Of a stretch of 64,000 bases of DNA, positions 12,027-24,060 are shown in pieces (position 1 is the first letter of the stretch; each line of letters begins with the position of its first letter). The stretch covers positions 23,994,001 to 24,058,000 of the forward strand of contig NC_083566.1 of NCBI RefSeq assembly GCF_019925205.1. Direction: 5' to 3'. The stretch is from Metopolophium dirhodum (taxonomy: Eukaryota; Arthropoda; Insecta; Hemiptera; Aphididae). Below the pieces are notes generated by a model, which did not search any database, was not told the DNA's origin, and was given only the letters and a program-made list of their open reading frames with translations. The position numbers and the translations under genes were made by a program.

Positions 12027-12412
12027 TTCGTTATGATCATGTTGTTTTCATAAAATATTTCGATACTTTCAAGTTTCAGCTCATCGGACTATCGGAGTGA
12101 GACGATTAGATGAAGATGGATGAAGATAGCTGTTTCTTCGGCGATGGCGGCAGTCTAGCTAGGTTTCACCAGAAGAGTCGATGCTTATGCGTAATTTTGT
12201 TTTCATATTATTACCTACTATTTTACATTTATGTTTTAGACTTAAATTAAATATTTATTGCCACGGAAAATCTGTTTACTATGTGACGTATAGAAGCATT
12301 TATAAGTTTAATCACAAAAGCGCAATGCATAAAATACGCGAGACCGTCGTTTCACCACGCCAAGTTTAATACGCAACTTTTGTATGTTATACTATACGCC
12401 GGGTATGTTAAA
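12027..12412 (+). repeat. Promoter-first-exon module, copy A
   Basis: This segment is homologous over its whole length to the reverse complement of 30,065-30,425. It contains TCAAGTTTCAGCTC (initiator-like TCAG), an ATG at 12110, and a 27-codon open stretch starting MKMDEDSCFFGDGGSL and ending at 12190. At that point other copies have a GTAAGT donor but this one has GTAATT. The AT-rich part after it keeps the shared TTTAATACGCAAC and ACTATACGCCGGG motifs. Homology stops at 12,412, exactly where the retrotransposon begins. Confidence 0.75.
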
Positions 12413-15250
12413 TAATTCATACACTTCTCAGTCCCTACTTATTTTTTTATGGAATGCCAATGGTTTAAAAAACCATAAAAACGAACTCACCACAATACTC
12501 TACGAAAAAAGAATTGACATAGCCTTAATCACCGAAACTCATTTCACACCAATTACTAAATTCTCTATCCCCGGATACAAACTAATATCAGCACCTCACC
12601 ACGACAACACTGCACATGCGGGTTCTGCGATTCTCATCAAATCCTCCTTACAATTCAACACTTTTCCTACAATAAACGAAGATTTTATACAGGCAGCAAT
12701 AATTACACTCAAAACCAATCACATATCAATTTCCATAGCAGCAACGTATTGCCCCCCACCCCACCAAACACAAAATAACCACATTACAATACCAACAATT
12801 TTTCATGTCTCTCGAACGCTATTTCATAGTTGGTGGTGACTTAAACGCAAAGAATCCAGCTTGGGGCTGTCATACCCAAAATCCAAAAGGGCAAACCCTA
12901 AATCATTTAATAAACATAAAAAAAACTAAAAGTCTTATCCCCCTCTAACTCAACCTATTGGCCAACATCCCAGAGGAAACGCCCCGATATATTGGATATA
13001 TATTTGTAGTAAATATTCCAAATAATATCTCTCATTCCATAAAAAATCTACTCGACCCATGTTCGGATCATGCTCCGGTTCTCCTAACACTAGACGCCCA
13101 ACCTTTACCCCAACCAAGACAAGCCTGTCTTACTGAAGGTATTATGAACTGGGCGAAATTCAGAGACAATCTAGATCAAAATATCGACTTAGAAACTAGT
13201 CTTAAATCTCCGGAAGATATAGAAATTGCCACCCAAAAGCTTACAAATTTAATCCAATCAGCAGCCTGGAATTCCTCCATAAAAAAAAATCCCAAAAAAA
13301 CATTCAAATCCATTTTCAATTCCCGCTTTCACCAGGGAATTAATTGCTCAAAAGCGTCGTGCCAGAGCACTTTGGCAACGTTCAAGATTACCATCTGATA
13401 AAAATAGTTACAACAACCTATCCTCATCTCTAAAACGTAATCTGAACCAGTTAAAAAACGAATCCTTCAACTCTTGGATTTCCTCTATCTGTGCAAAAGA
13501 CGGTTCCCTTTGGAATGCAACTCGTCAGTGTTTAAAACAAAAACCTAAATGCTCTCACTTAAAAAAACCGGATGGTACCTGGTGCAAATCAGATGATGAG
13601 AAAGCAGATGTCTTCCGTTCACATCTTGAACATGTTTTCCAACCCCACCACGATATCAATGACTAATTATTTACAGAACATATCTCAAAATCATAAGAAA
13701 TCCCACTACCACTCTATCTACCACCTAAACCCTTCTCTCCTGCCGAAGTCCACCACTACATTTCCCCTCAAAAGAGCCCCTGGATTAGATTTAATCACAG
13801 CTGAAGTCGCTCGCCAGTTATCGAAAAAAACCCTCATCCATCTCACTCATATTCTAAACTCCATACTAAGGCTCTCGTACATTCCTGTACATTACTAACC
13901 ACTGTGCGACGGGGAGTATAAGACCATTCCATCGGGGGTTTTTACACCTTTAGCCATATGTCACGAGGGCGGCTCCTTACAGTGGAAAACTTCAGTTTTT
14001 ATCTTAATTCCTAAACCAAATAAATCCCCGGACATACCAACTTCGTACCAACCAATAAGTCTTCTCGCCTTATTTGCCAAACTTTCTGAAAAATTAATCT
14101 TAAAGCGTATATCTCGACTAATAAACATCAATCAAATCATTCCAAATTCACAATTTGGATTCAGGAGTAGACATTCAACAATCCATCAAATCACCCGAAT
14201 AGTTGATTCAATATCGTACTCATTGGAAACGAAAAAATATTGCTCTGCTGTTTCAATAGATGTTGCCCAGGCATTTGATCGGGTTTGGCACCCGGGCCTT
14301 CTTTATAAATTAAAAACAATTCTTCCCGCGCCTTATTTTCTGTTATTCAAATCATACCTCAACAACCGCTTCTTTGTGACAAAAGTAGGCTCTGAGATAT
14401 CATCAATTGCCCCTATCCTAGCCGGTGTTCCTCAAGGTGCTGCCTTATCTCCTTTAATATATAACTTATACACAGACCAACCAACCACCCCGTATACTTC
14501 AGTAGCCGAATTCGCTGATGACAAAATGATATACACTTCACAAAATGATCCATACACTGCTAAATTACACTTACAAAACCACCTAAACAGCCTATCTTCC
14601 TGGTATACTAAATGGAAAGTTAAAATTAACAATGAAAAATCATCACACATTACTTTTTTTTTTAAGACAGGGTGAAATACCTCCTCTTAAACTAAACAAT
14701 CAAACAATACCAACAGCCTCCAACATCCGTTATCTAGGCCTAACCCTAGAAGAGCGACTCACCTGGACAGAACATATAAAAATTAAACGCAATACTCTAA
14801 ACCTGAGGAGGAAATCACTACACTATTTGATAGGTAATCACTCCAAACTCAACCTCAATACCAAACTACTCATTTATAAGCAACTCCTCATGCCTATATG
14901 GACATATGGCATCAGCTATGGGGTGCGGCCAAATTATCAAATTTAAACAAAATACAAAGATTCCAATCAATCACCTTGCGCATGATAACTAAGGCCCCTT
15001 TTACATTTCCAACCACAAACTCCACACAGACCTACACATTAAAACTGTAACAGAAATGTCATCAGTTATACATAAACACTATCGTCTAAGACTAGAGAAT
15101 CACCCAAACCCGTTAATTTCAGCACTTAACTTAGAAACAATACCTGGGAACCCCAAAAGACAGCTTTAGAGAAGATGGTGCCGTGACCTAAACTCCTAAT
15201 CTCAAAAAAAAAAAATTAAATTAAATTAAAAAAATAAAAAAATTAAAAAA
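12413..15250 (+). mobile_element. Degenerate Jockey-type non-LTR retrotransposon (element B)
   Basis: An ORF2-only element: endonuclease, reverse transcriptase and C-terminal region in order on the plus strand. It ends in an A/T-rich tail (AAATTAAATTAAA-like) near 15,205-15,250. No ORF1 precedes it, so the copy is 5' truncated or its 5' part was replaced by the module at 12,027-12,412. No target-site duplication was found. The element sits where the flanking satellite changes orientation. Confidence 0.85.
12420..15170 (+). pseudogene. Element B ORF2: endonuclease plus reverse transcriptase, several frameshifts
   Basis: The endonuclease starts at FLWNANGLKNHKNEL (about 12,440), with TETHF, GGDLNAKNPAW (12,830s) and SDHAPVLL (about 13,065). 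The reverse transcriptase includes SVFILIPKPNKS, YQPISLL, QFGFRSRHST, SIDVAQAFDRVWH, GVPQGAALSP and FADDK at the catalytic site (about 14,515). The C-terminal part includes YLGLTLEERLTW and a LWG-like region followed by QRFQSITLRMITKAPF. The frame shifts near 12,790, about 13,330, 13,700 and 14,645, stops in frame near 12,946, and is split by an insert of about 90 bp near 13,890-13,976. It is not functional. FADDK instead of the usual FADDT is probably decay. Confidence 0.88.
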
Positions 15251-15404
15251 AATATCTAACTACAATTTAATCATGTAAATTGTAGCCGCTAAATTACTGA
15301 TTTTATCAAGCAACTCGTGTCAACTTATTATTACTTATAGCTCATATTTTTATTGTAAAAAATCTAATTTACAGATTGCATATATTCTACGAAAAAAATT
15401 TAAA
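15251..15404. other. Probable 3' untranslated tail of element B or spacer
   Basis: Non-satellite, AT-rich. It contains a 9-bp hairpin, CTACAATTT (15260-15268) with AAATTGTAG (15277-15285). Hairpins near the 3' end are often used as template-recognition structures by non-LTR elements, so it may belong to element B; this is inference. It abuts the inverted satellite at about 15,405. Confidence 0.35.
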
Positions 15405-18400
15405 AAAATAAAAACAGTAGAAACACACATTACGAAGTTCAAACTAAAATCCCCCGAAACATAAACAGAAAAAACTTTTCAAAATATTTAGTTCATTAAA
15501 GAATGATTATTCGTATGACACTAGGTTATCAATGTTTAAATAATTTGGCTAGAGTTAAAATCATAAAATAAAAATAAAAGGAGGTGTTGGTGCCCGCAGG
15601 CAAATGCATTTTAGAAAACCAAAAAAAAATTAGGAATAAAATTTAGAAAAAACTATTCAAAATATTTTGTTCATTAAAGAATGATTATTCCTATGACACT
15701 AGGTGATCAATGTTTAAAAAATTTGGCTAGAGTTAAAATCATAAAAAAAAAATTAAAGGGAGGAGTTGGTGCCCACAGGCAAATAGATTTTAGAAAACAA
15801 AAAAAATATTTGTAATAAAATGTAGAAAAAACAATTCAAAATATTTTGTTCATTACAGAATTATTCAAAGGGTACCTGATTGTCAATGTTTAAATATATT
15901 TGGCTAGAGTGAAAATCATAAAAAAAAATTGAAGGGAGTTGTTGGCGCCCGCATGCAAATAGATTTTAGAAAACAAAAAAAAATTTAGAAAAAATTTTAC
16001 TGTATGAATACACATTATAAAAAAAAACTAAAATATCCAGAATCTCAAACAGAAAAAACTATTCAAAATATTTTGTTCATTAAAGAATTCTTCAAAGGGT
16101 ACCAGATTGTCAATTTTTAAAAAATTTGGCTGGAGTTTAAATCATAAAAAAAAATTGAAGGAAGGTGTTGGCGCACGCAGGCAAATAGATTTTAAAAAAC
16201 AAAAAAAAATTTGGAAAAAAATTTAGAAAAAACTATTCAAAATATTCAGTTCATTAAAGAATGATTATTCCTATGACACTAGGTGATCAATTTTTAAAAA
16301 ATTTGGCTGGAGTTTAAATCATAAAAAAAAATTGAAGGAAGGTGTTGGCGCCCGCAGGCAAATAGATTTTAAAAAACAAAAAAAAATTTGGAAAAAAATT
16401 TAGAAAAAACTATTCAAAATATTCAGTTCATTAAAGAATGATTATTCCTATGACACTAGGTGATCAATGTTTAAAAAATTTGGCTAGAGTTAAAATCATA
16501 AAAAAAAAATTGAATGGAGTTGTTGGCGCCCGCAGGCAAATAGATTTTAGAAAACAAAAAAAAAATTGGAAAAAAATTTAGAAAAAACTATTCAAAATAT
16601 TTAGTTCATTAAAGAATGATTATTCCTATGACACAAGGTTATCGATGTTTAAAAAATTTGGCTAGAGTTAAAATCATAAAAAAATAAATTGAAGGGAGTT
16701 GTTTGCGCCCGCAGGCAACTATATTTTAGAATACAAAAAAAAAACTTAGAAAAAAATGTTACTGTATGAATACACATTACAAAAAAAAACTAAAATGCCC
16801 AGAATCTCAAACAGAAAAAACTATTCAAAATATTTAGTTCATTAAAGAATGATTATTCGTATGACACTAGTTTATCAATGTTTAAAAAATTTGGCTAGAT
16901 TTAAAATCATAAAAAAAAAATTGAAGGGTGTTGTTGGCGCCCGCAGGCAAATAGATTTTAAAAAACAAAAAAAATTTGGAAAAAAAATTAGAAAAAACTA
17001 TTCAAAAAATTAAATTCATTAAAGAATGATTATTCGTATGACACTAGATTATCAATGTTGAAAAAATTCGGCTAGAGTTAAAATCATAAAAAAAAAATTA
17101 AAGGGAGGAGTTGGTGCCCACAGGCAAATAGATTATAGAAAACAAAAAAAATATTTGTAATAAAATGTAGAAAAAACAATTCAAAATATTTTGTTCATTA
17201 CAGAATTATTCAAAGGGTACCTGATTGTCAATGTTTAAATAATTTGGCTAGAGTGAAAATCATAAAAAAAAATTGAAGGGAGTTGTTGGCGCCCGCATGC
17301 AAATAGATTTTAGAAAACAAAAAAAAAATTTAGAAAAAATTTTACTGTATGAATACACATTATAAAATAAAACTAAAATATCCAGAATCTCAAACAGAAA
17401 AAACTATTCAAAATATTTTGTTCATTAAAGAATGATTATTCCTATGACACTAGGTTATCAATGTTTAAAAAATTCGGCTAGAGTTAAATCATAAAAAAAA
17501 AAATTGAAGGGAGGTGTTGGCGCCCGCAGGCATATAGATTTTAGAAAACCAAAAAAAAATTTAGAAAAAATTTAACTGTAAGAATACACATTACTAAGTT
17601 CAAACTAAAATCCCCCGAAACATAAACAGAAAAAACTATTCAAAATATTTAGTTCATTAAAGAATGATTATTCGTATGACACTAGGTTCTCAATGTTTAA
17701 AAAATTCGGCTAGAGTTCAAATCATAAAAAAAAATTGAAGGAAGGTGTTGGCGCCCGCAGGCATATAGATTTTAGAAAACCAAAAAAAAATTTAGAAAAA
17801 AATGTTACTGTATGAATACACATTAGTAAAAAATACTAAAATGCCCAGAATCTCAAACAGAAAAAACAATTCAAAATATTTAGTTCATTAAAGAATTCTT
17901 CAAAGGGTACCAGATTGTCAATTTTTAAAAAATTTGGCTGGAGTTAAAATCATAAAAAAAAATTGAAGGAAGGTGTTGGAGCCCGCAGGCATATAGATTT
18001 TAGAAAACCAAAAAAAAATTTGGAAAAAAATTTAGAAAAAACTATTCAAAATCTTTAGTTCATTAAAGAATTCTTCAAAGGGTAGCAGATTGTCAATTTT
18101 TAAAAAATTTGGCTAGAGTTAAAATCATAAAAAAAAAATTGAAGGGAGTTGTTGGCGCCCGCAGGCAAATAGATTTTAGAAAACCAAAAAAAAATTAAGA
18201 AAAAATTTAGAAAAAACTACTCAAATATTTAGTTCATTAAAGAATGATTATTCCTATGACACTAGGTTATCAATGTTTAAAAAATTTGGCTAGAGTTAAA
18301 ATCATAAAAAAAAAATTGAAAGGAGTTGTGGGCGCCCGCAGGCAAATAGAATTTAAAAAAAAAAAACAAATTTGGAAAAAAATTTAGAAAAAACTATTCA

Positions 18401-19580
18401 AAATATTTAGTTCATTAAAGAATGATTATTCCTATGACACAAGGTTATCGATGTTTAAAAAATTTGGCTAGAGTTAAAATCATAAAAAAATAAATTGAAG
18501 GGAGTTGTTTGCGCCCGCAGGCAACTATATTTTAGAATACAAAAAAAAAATTGGAAAAAAATTTAGAAAAAACTATTCAAAATATTTAGTTCATTAAAGA
18601 ATGATTATTCGTATGACACTAGGTTAACAATGTTTACAAAATTCGGCTAGAGTTAAATCATAAAAAAAAAAATTGAAGGGAGGTGTTGGCGCCCGCAGGC
18701 ATATAGATTTTAGAAAACCAAAAAAAAATTTAGAAAAAATTTAACTGTAAGAATACACATTATTAAGATCAAACTAAAATCCCCCGTAACATAAACAGAA
18801 AAAACTATTCAAAATATTTAGTTCATTAAAGAATGATTATTCGTATGACACTAGGTTCTCAATGTTTAAAAAATTCGGCTAGAGTTCAAATCATAAAAAA
18901 AAATTGAAGGTAGGTGTTGGCGCCCGCAGGCATATAGATTTTAGGAAACAAACTAAAAATTTAGAAAAAACTATTCAAAATATTTTGTTCATTAAAGAAT
19001 TATTATTCATGGGGCACTACCAAGATATCAATTTTAAAGTCAATACAAAATATTCAACTAGAGTTACATAACTAAAAAAAAAAAATTGAAGGAAGCAGTT
19101 GGAACCAGAAGGCAACTGCATTTAAGAAAACCAAAAAAAAATTTAGAAAAAAATGTTACTGTATGAATACACATTAGTAAAAAAAACTAAAATGCCCAGA
19201 ATCTCAAACAGAAAAAAACAATTCAAAATATTTAGTTCATTAAAGAATTCTTCAAAGGGTACCAGATTGTCAATTTTTAAAAAATTTGGATGGAGTTAAA
19301 ATCATAAAAAAAAATTGAAGGAAGGTGTTGGCGCCCGCTGGAATATAGATTTTAGAAAACCAAAAAAAAATTTAGAAAAAAATGTTACTGTATGAATACA
19401 CATTACAAAAAAAAACTTTGTCACACACTTTGTCAACACCTAATCAATGTTTAAAAAATTTGGCTAGAGTTAATATCATAAAAAAAAAAAAATTGAAGGG
19501 AGGTGTTGGCGCCCGCAGGCAAATGAATTTTAGAAAACAAAAAAAAAAAATGTGGAAAAACTTTTACTTTAGGAACACGC
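15405..19580 (-). repeat. AT-rich satellite array, right block in inverted orientation
   Basis: The same monomers as the left block but reverse-complemented: the core now reads GGCGCCCGCAG, followed by GCAAATAGATTTTAGAAAAC. It contains the same variant types, including CCCCCGAAACATAAACAG monomers and monomers with ACTGTATGAATACACATTA. Organisation is less regular than on the left and no clean 1,109-bp period was traced. One strongly diverged monomer lies at about 18,990-19,130. The first monomer matches the last left-block monomer closely in inverse orientation. Confidence 0.95.
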
Positions 19581-20494
19581 TTTAGGAGTACACGGGTACT
19601 CAGTATACTCCCATGTATAGCCGGTTAATCTTGAAAAATATTTATACAAAAAAATCTACTAGAGTTCAATGAATTGAAAAAAAAAATTGTTTGAGAAATC
19701 TGTGTGAAATAACACTAAACAAAAGAATACGCTGGAAGCTAAATACTGCAATACATATTAACTACAATCCAAAAACTGGGTATTGTTTACATTATAATAA
19801 TACGAACAGTTATTATGATCAGAGGTGTGTGTATCATCGTAATATATGTATAAGAATATGTATGAAAACGAATGTAATTTATAAAGGATGCAAAAAAATT
19901 AAATGAGAAAACGGTCCTGCACGGACTCTACTATTAGATTGTAATTTATGAAGGACATAAAATAATGTTTAATTTAAAATAATATTGTGTTTGGCTGGGT
20001 CTACAGTCAATATTAAATTACAAACTATAAAGTCTAAATGCAAATAAAAACATAGTCAGATATCTGTTTTAGTCTTTGTAAATATGTGCGGAAAAAATTA
20101 GATTTAGTACAATGTAAAAAATGTGGAAAGAAAACCCTGATAATTCTTTGACAGTAGGATATTAAAACACAAAACTATATATTAAATTAAAACTATTGAT
20201 TTTATACATTTTCTATTTACAAAAGCTCATAAGTATTTAAAACCTTATAAAATCCTAATAAAATTATATTTTGTTATATTTTAAAATACTTTTATAATTT
20301 GTTGTGTTAAGAAAATCATTATTTAATGTTGGCTGTATTTTAGTTTTTAATAACTATACTGGTACAACTCTAGCTGACAGTCTTTAAGACCGTGTTAAAA
20401 ACTATGATAATTAGTTAACGTCTAATTTACTGTCCTATCCTAACCTAACCTAACATAACCAAATTAATAATATTTAAATATTTTCTTTCATATT
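19581..20494. other. Array edge and AT-rich spacer
   Basis: Satellite similarity decays over 19,580-19,690, where a CTAGAGTT box followed by a poly-A tract is still visible. The rest is AT-rich with no recognisable gene. A 71-codon open stretch at 19,691-19,906 lacks an ATG start and recognisable similarity. CCTAACCTAACCTAAC at 20,439-20,454 is three tandem CCTAA units, matching the insect telomere repeat, probably by chance or as an interstitial remnant. Confidence 0.5.
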
Positions 20495-20980
20495 GTTATG
20501 TTTACAATATCGAATACCATTATAGTTAGTAGGAAAAGATCATCGCAAAGCTCACGACCAGTGATTGTAGTCGTCTATCATCGCACCATAGCTTCAACTA
20601 ACCTTAGGTTTACCAAACTAGCCTTCTTATGACTCATTAGGACACTTTGAATAAAAAGATCCTGAGTTGCAGGTTGCCGAACTTAAGTGTTTGATTTTCA
20701 AGTTGATCCTTTGATTGTTGACACCTTAATCCATGCTATGGATGAAGCCCATAGATTATAAGGATATGGATAGTCCACGCTTAATTTAAATACATTTAAG
20801 GCCGACTTCTTGGAGGGGAAGGCAATTGAGGCTCCTTTATATTGATATTCGATACTCGATACTCGATTTGGCCTCAATTGTTCCCCTCGAAGATCAGACC
20901 GCTGATAAGACTATTATGTCCTATACATTATGTTATATCTTTATTATCTATACCATACCCAGCTCACTCGTGTAAACAAT
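20495..20980 (+). repeat. Left arm of the foldback element
   Basis: Inverted partner of 23,211-23,636. It carries an extra stretch of about 50 bp near 20,545-20,590 relative to the right arm and differs by scattered substitutions. The outer boundary lies at about GTTATGTTTACAATATCG and the inner boundary at the CTCGTGTAAAC motif. Confidence 0.75.
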
Positions 20981-23073
20981 TTGAAGCACATAAAAGCGAT
21001 CAACGAATCTCTATTAATGATTTATCAGCATCTATCCTATCACAACACACACTTGGAGACAACGCATGCACATGAAAGGTTTTTTTTACACAGCATTTTT
21101 AATGATTTTTTTTAGCTTCATGTTTTTTAAAAAATACCAGGATTATGTCGAGCATGGGAGCAACTTTATAACGTATTCAATTCATTTTATTTTGGACTTA
21201 TTGAAACGTGCTATGGAGGATGGTCCTTTTGGTCGTCCAGTGTCCACAAATATTTCAATTCATAATATGAAATCCCAGACCTGTCCCCCATACTCTGATA
21301 TTAAGAGCCCAGCCCACCTTCATATTCTCTATGCAAAAAGTAAATTTAAGACAAATTTGTAAATCAATGCACAGTCTCTCTATTGTACTAATATTTGTGA
21401 TTTCATTAATTTTCAGTATTTTGTATAATTAGATTGGGAAAACATAAGACAATAACATTTACACAAGACTGAGACTAACACAATCATACTTTGATAAAAG
21501 TATATGATATAAGGTACCTTCTATATTTGAATTAATCGTTTTTTTCCCCGGTACTTTATTGACGGGACGGCACTTTAACAACGGTCCCTCAACCTACTGA
21601 GGCAATCTTGAGGCATTTCCTTTTAGGAAATTAATTAAATCTTCAAACATAACTCTTAATTCAAGAGTTTGTAACTAATACAATCATAATATAATATGAG
21701 TATAGTACATTTCGTAATATTTTTTTATAATATTTACTGTTAGTGAAATATTAAGTTTGTATTTCTAATATAATATATGTTATGATATTTTATGGACGAC
21801 ACTTGCACCATGGCCCCTCGATATAGTAATGTGGCGACCCGGCACATCTCTTTTAGATAAATGATTAAATACTTAATCAAGTCTTCCAATTTACTAAACA
21901 TTTATATTTTGTAGATGATTTGAAGAAAAATTTAAAATTGAAGAGAGACTGTGTGAATTAACAACATTTGTGGTATGAAATGTTTATTTGAACACCTGTT
22001 ATAATTATATTATATTGAACTTAAGTTAATTTTTTATAATGTACTATAGTAAACATTTGAACATTTATTACAATATACGCATATTATACATAGATTTCAA
22101 GTATGATTTTTTTTTAGTTTTTTTTTTGATAGTTACCTACCTACTACAAAACAAGACACTTTATTTTTATATTTTGAAGCAATATATGTTTTGGATTATT
22201 TAGATCTATATAAACTAAATTTCAGACCCATATAGTTTAGTATTTAAAGTTTGTATGATCAAAGTCGTGGAACCAAATTTTATCAGACTCTACTAGAATG
22301 TTGTAGTTAAATTAAACTATAATAAGTATGTGGAATAACAGTACCTAACCTTCTATTATAATTTATTATGAATATAATATTTTAAGTAATAACTCAAATT
22401 TAGCACTTTTACGGTACTTAATACATTTTCCTAATATTTTAACAGAAATTATGGAGCTAAAAACATAGAAATACCAATATTATTTCACGGTCTATAGTTG
22501 ATAGTTTTGTTTCATTTATAATAATAATGCTTTTTAATATACTTTTTCATAAATTAATATTTATTACAGTTGGCTTTTATGATTTGTTTGAACTATTTTG
22601 GGGAGATCTCTATTATTACAACACCGTTACCAATATGCTTTTTTTCTGGTTAGTTAATATAATTGCATGTTTTCATGATTTCTTCGTATTTATGCTTATT
22701 TTCTTAAAATGTTTTTATATTTTCGGTTCATCCGTTACCTACCTACATACCTACCTACCAAGTGTGTAAATAAAGAATTTTTTGAGTAAACCAATTTGAA
22801 TTATTATTTATTAATTTAAAAAATGTTTAATAAAAACGTTTTCATTCAGTATTTTTTTGAATATTTTATTATTTTGAATATTTTTGAATATTTCAATGCA
22901 TATATTTGCCTGTTTTTAGTGCATACATGCAGGCAAATATTTAACACTTTTTCATTGCATTAAATTCACAGCCCTGCTAATTACTTTTGTCCAATCATAA
23001 TACCTACCACAATTAATGTTAAATGTCAAATTGTCAACAATCAACTGCTTCTTCAACTTGATAACACTTAAGA
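20981..23073. other. Interior of the foldback element, no gene recognised
   Basis: AT-rich, with short open stretches only (98 codons at 21,066 on the plus strand; 80 codons rich in Phe/Leu at 22,527). Neither shows a transposase motif or codon bias. Two short related motifs, near 21,565 and 21,790 (GGACGGCACTT / GGACGACACTT followed by a CCCTC box), suggest a small internal duplication. Confidence 0.4.
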
Positions 23074-23200
23074 GGATGTCAGATTTTTAGCGCACCATTT
23101 ATTTCTCTCTCTGACCCAATCATTTTAGTGTTTTCTTAATCGTACATTTGGTATGCTACGTGTGGGTCAAAGATGGAAAACAAATAGTGCGCTGACATCC
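23074..23200. mobile_element. Small inverted-repeat element (MITE-like), 127 bp
   Basis: It begins GGATGTCAG and ends CTGACATCC. Subterminal GCGCACCATTT pairs with AAATAGTGCGC, and an inner TGACCCA pairs with TGGGTCA. The two halves therefore fold on each other almost completely, with a loop of about 35 nt. It lies about 10 bp from the inner edge of the right foldback arm. No target-site duplication is evident. Confidence 0.6.
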
Positions 23201-23210
23201 CAACCAGCAA

Positions 23211-23636
23211 CAAGTTTACACGAGTGAGCTGGGTATGGCTCCATCATAGATAATAAAGATATGGATAGGACATAATGGTCTTATCAGCGGTCTTCGAGGG
23301 GAACAATTGAGGCCAAATAAAGTATACCTATATCGAGTATCTACTATCAATATAAAGGAGCCTCAATTGCCTTCCCCTCCGGGAACGCGGCCTGCAATGT
23401 ATTTAACATAGGCGTGGACTATCCATGGTGTCAACAATCAAAGGATCAACTTGATAATCAAACACTTAAGTTCGGCAACCTGCAACTCAGGATCTTTTTA
23501 TTCAAAGTGTCCTAATGAGTCATAAGAAGGTTAGTTAGGTAAACCTATGGTTAGTTGAAGCCAAAGAGTCAATAGGGTCTTTGCAATTGAAGATCTTTTC
23601 CTACGTATTCGGCATTGTTAACATAACTATTCTACC
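23211..23636 (-). repeat. Right arm of the foldback element
   Basis: Reverse complement of the left arm 20,495-20,980 with moderate divergence and a few short indels. The inner end is CAAGTTTACACGAGTGAGC and the outer end is near GCCGAATACGTAGG read in reverse. Confidence 0.75.
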
Positions 23637-23639
23637 TTT

Positions 23640-24060
23640 ACACTTTTTCTTCCCCCGTCTGTCACAGCTATATACAGGTTCAGCCACTCTCATTCCACAC
23701 CTCCATATGATCGGTATTCTGTCTATCCATCTCTTCTTCAGTCTTCTCGTCCATCATTTCTCCCCTAAATTAACTTCTATAGCCACTCTCGCTATCTCTT
23801 ATCATACAGTGACCGAACCACCTAAACCTATTCTCTCTTGTTTTCACTACAATGTGTACACTACCCTTAATTAATTAATTTCTTATTCTATCCTCTTCTG
23901 TACCTTAACACCTAACTTATTATTCTCATATCTGCTACCCTCACTCCACTTACCTACCCTAACCTTACATTTCTTTTTCATCTTTTCCTTTCATACACCA
24001 AACATTCTGAAATCCTGTTGACCCATTTCCTTATCTTCGCCATATCACACACTTCCTAAT
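23640..24060 (-). pseudogene. Relic of a LINE ORF2 C-terminus
   Basis: Read on the minus strand, fragments match the region that follows the reverse transcriptase in many insect LINEs: VADMRI, then GENRF-like residues directly before RWFGHCM (about 23,815), and then RRWIDRIPIIWRCGM, VAEPVYSCDRRGKKK in a shifted frame (about 23,645-23,740). The RWFGH motif followed by RW-D-I and a late DR is the diagnostic pattern. Frameshifts and stops show decay. No catalytic RT motif remains. Confidence 0.55.

Larger units (their letters stand above)
20495..23636. mobile_element. 3.1-kb foldback element with inverted arms of about 430-490 bp
   Basis: The left arm (20,495-20,980) and right arm (23,211-23,636) are inverted copies. 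Landmarks found in both include TAGGAAAAGATC, CTTATGACTCATTAGGAC, the string around GATCCTGAGTTGCAGG, GGCAATTGAGGCTCC, CCTCAATTGTTCCCCTCG and CAGCTCACTCGTGTAAAC. The 2.2-kb interior has no recognisable transposase; its longest open stretch is 98 codons at 21,066-21,362. This fits a non-autonomous DNA transposon with long terminal inverted repeats or a simple inverted duplication. Target-site duplications were not identified. Confidence 0.65.

Noticed and set aside
20439..20454. CCTAACCTAACCTAAC as a telomere array
   Set aside because: Only three units; too short to claim telomeric origin.
21066..21362. 98-codon ORF inside the foldback element as a transposase
   Set aside because: No transposase motif, short, and hydrophobic start typical of translated T-rich DNA.
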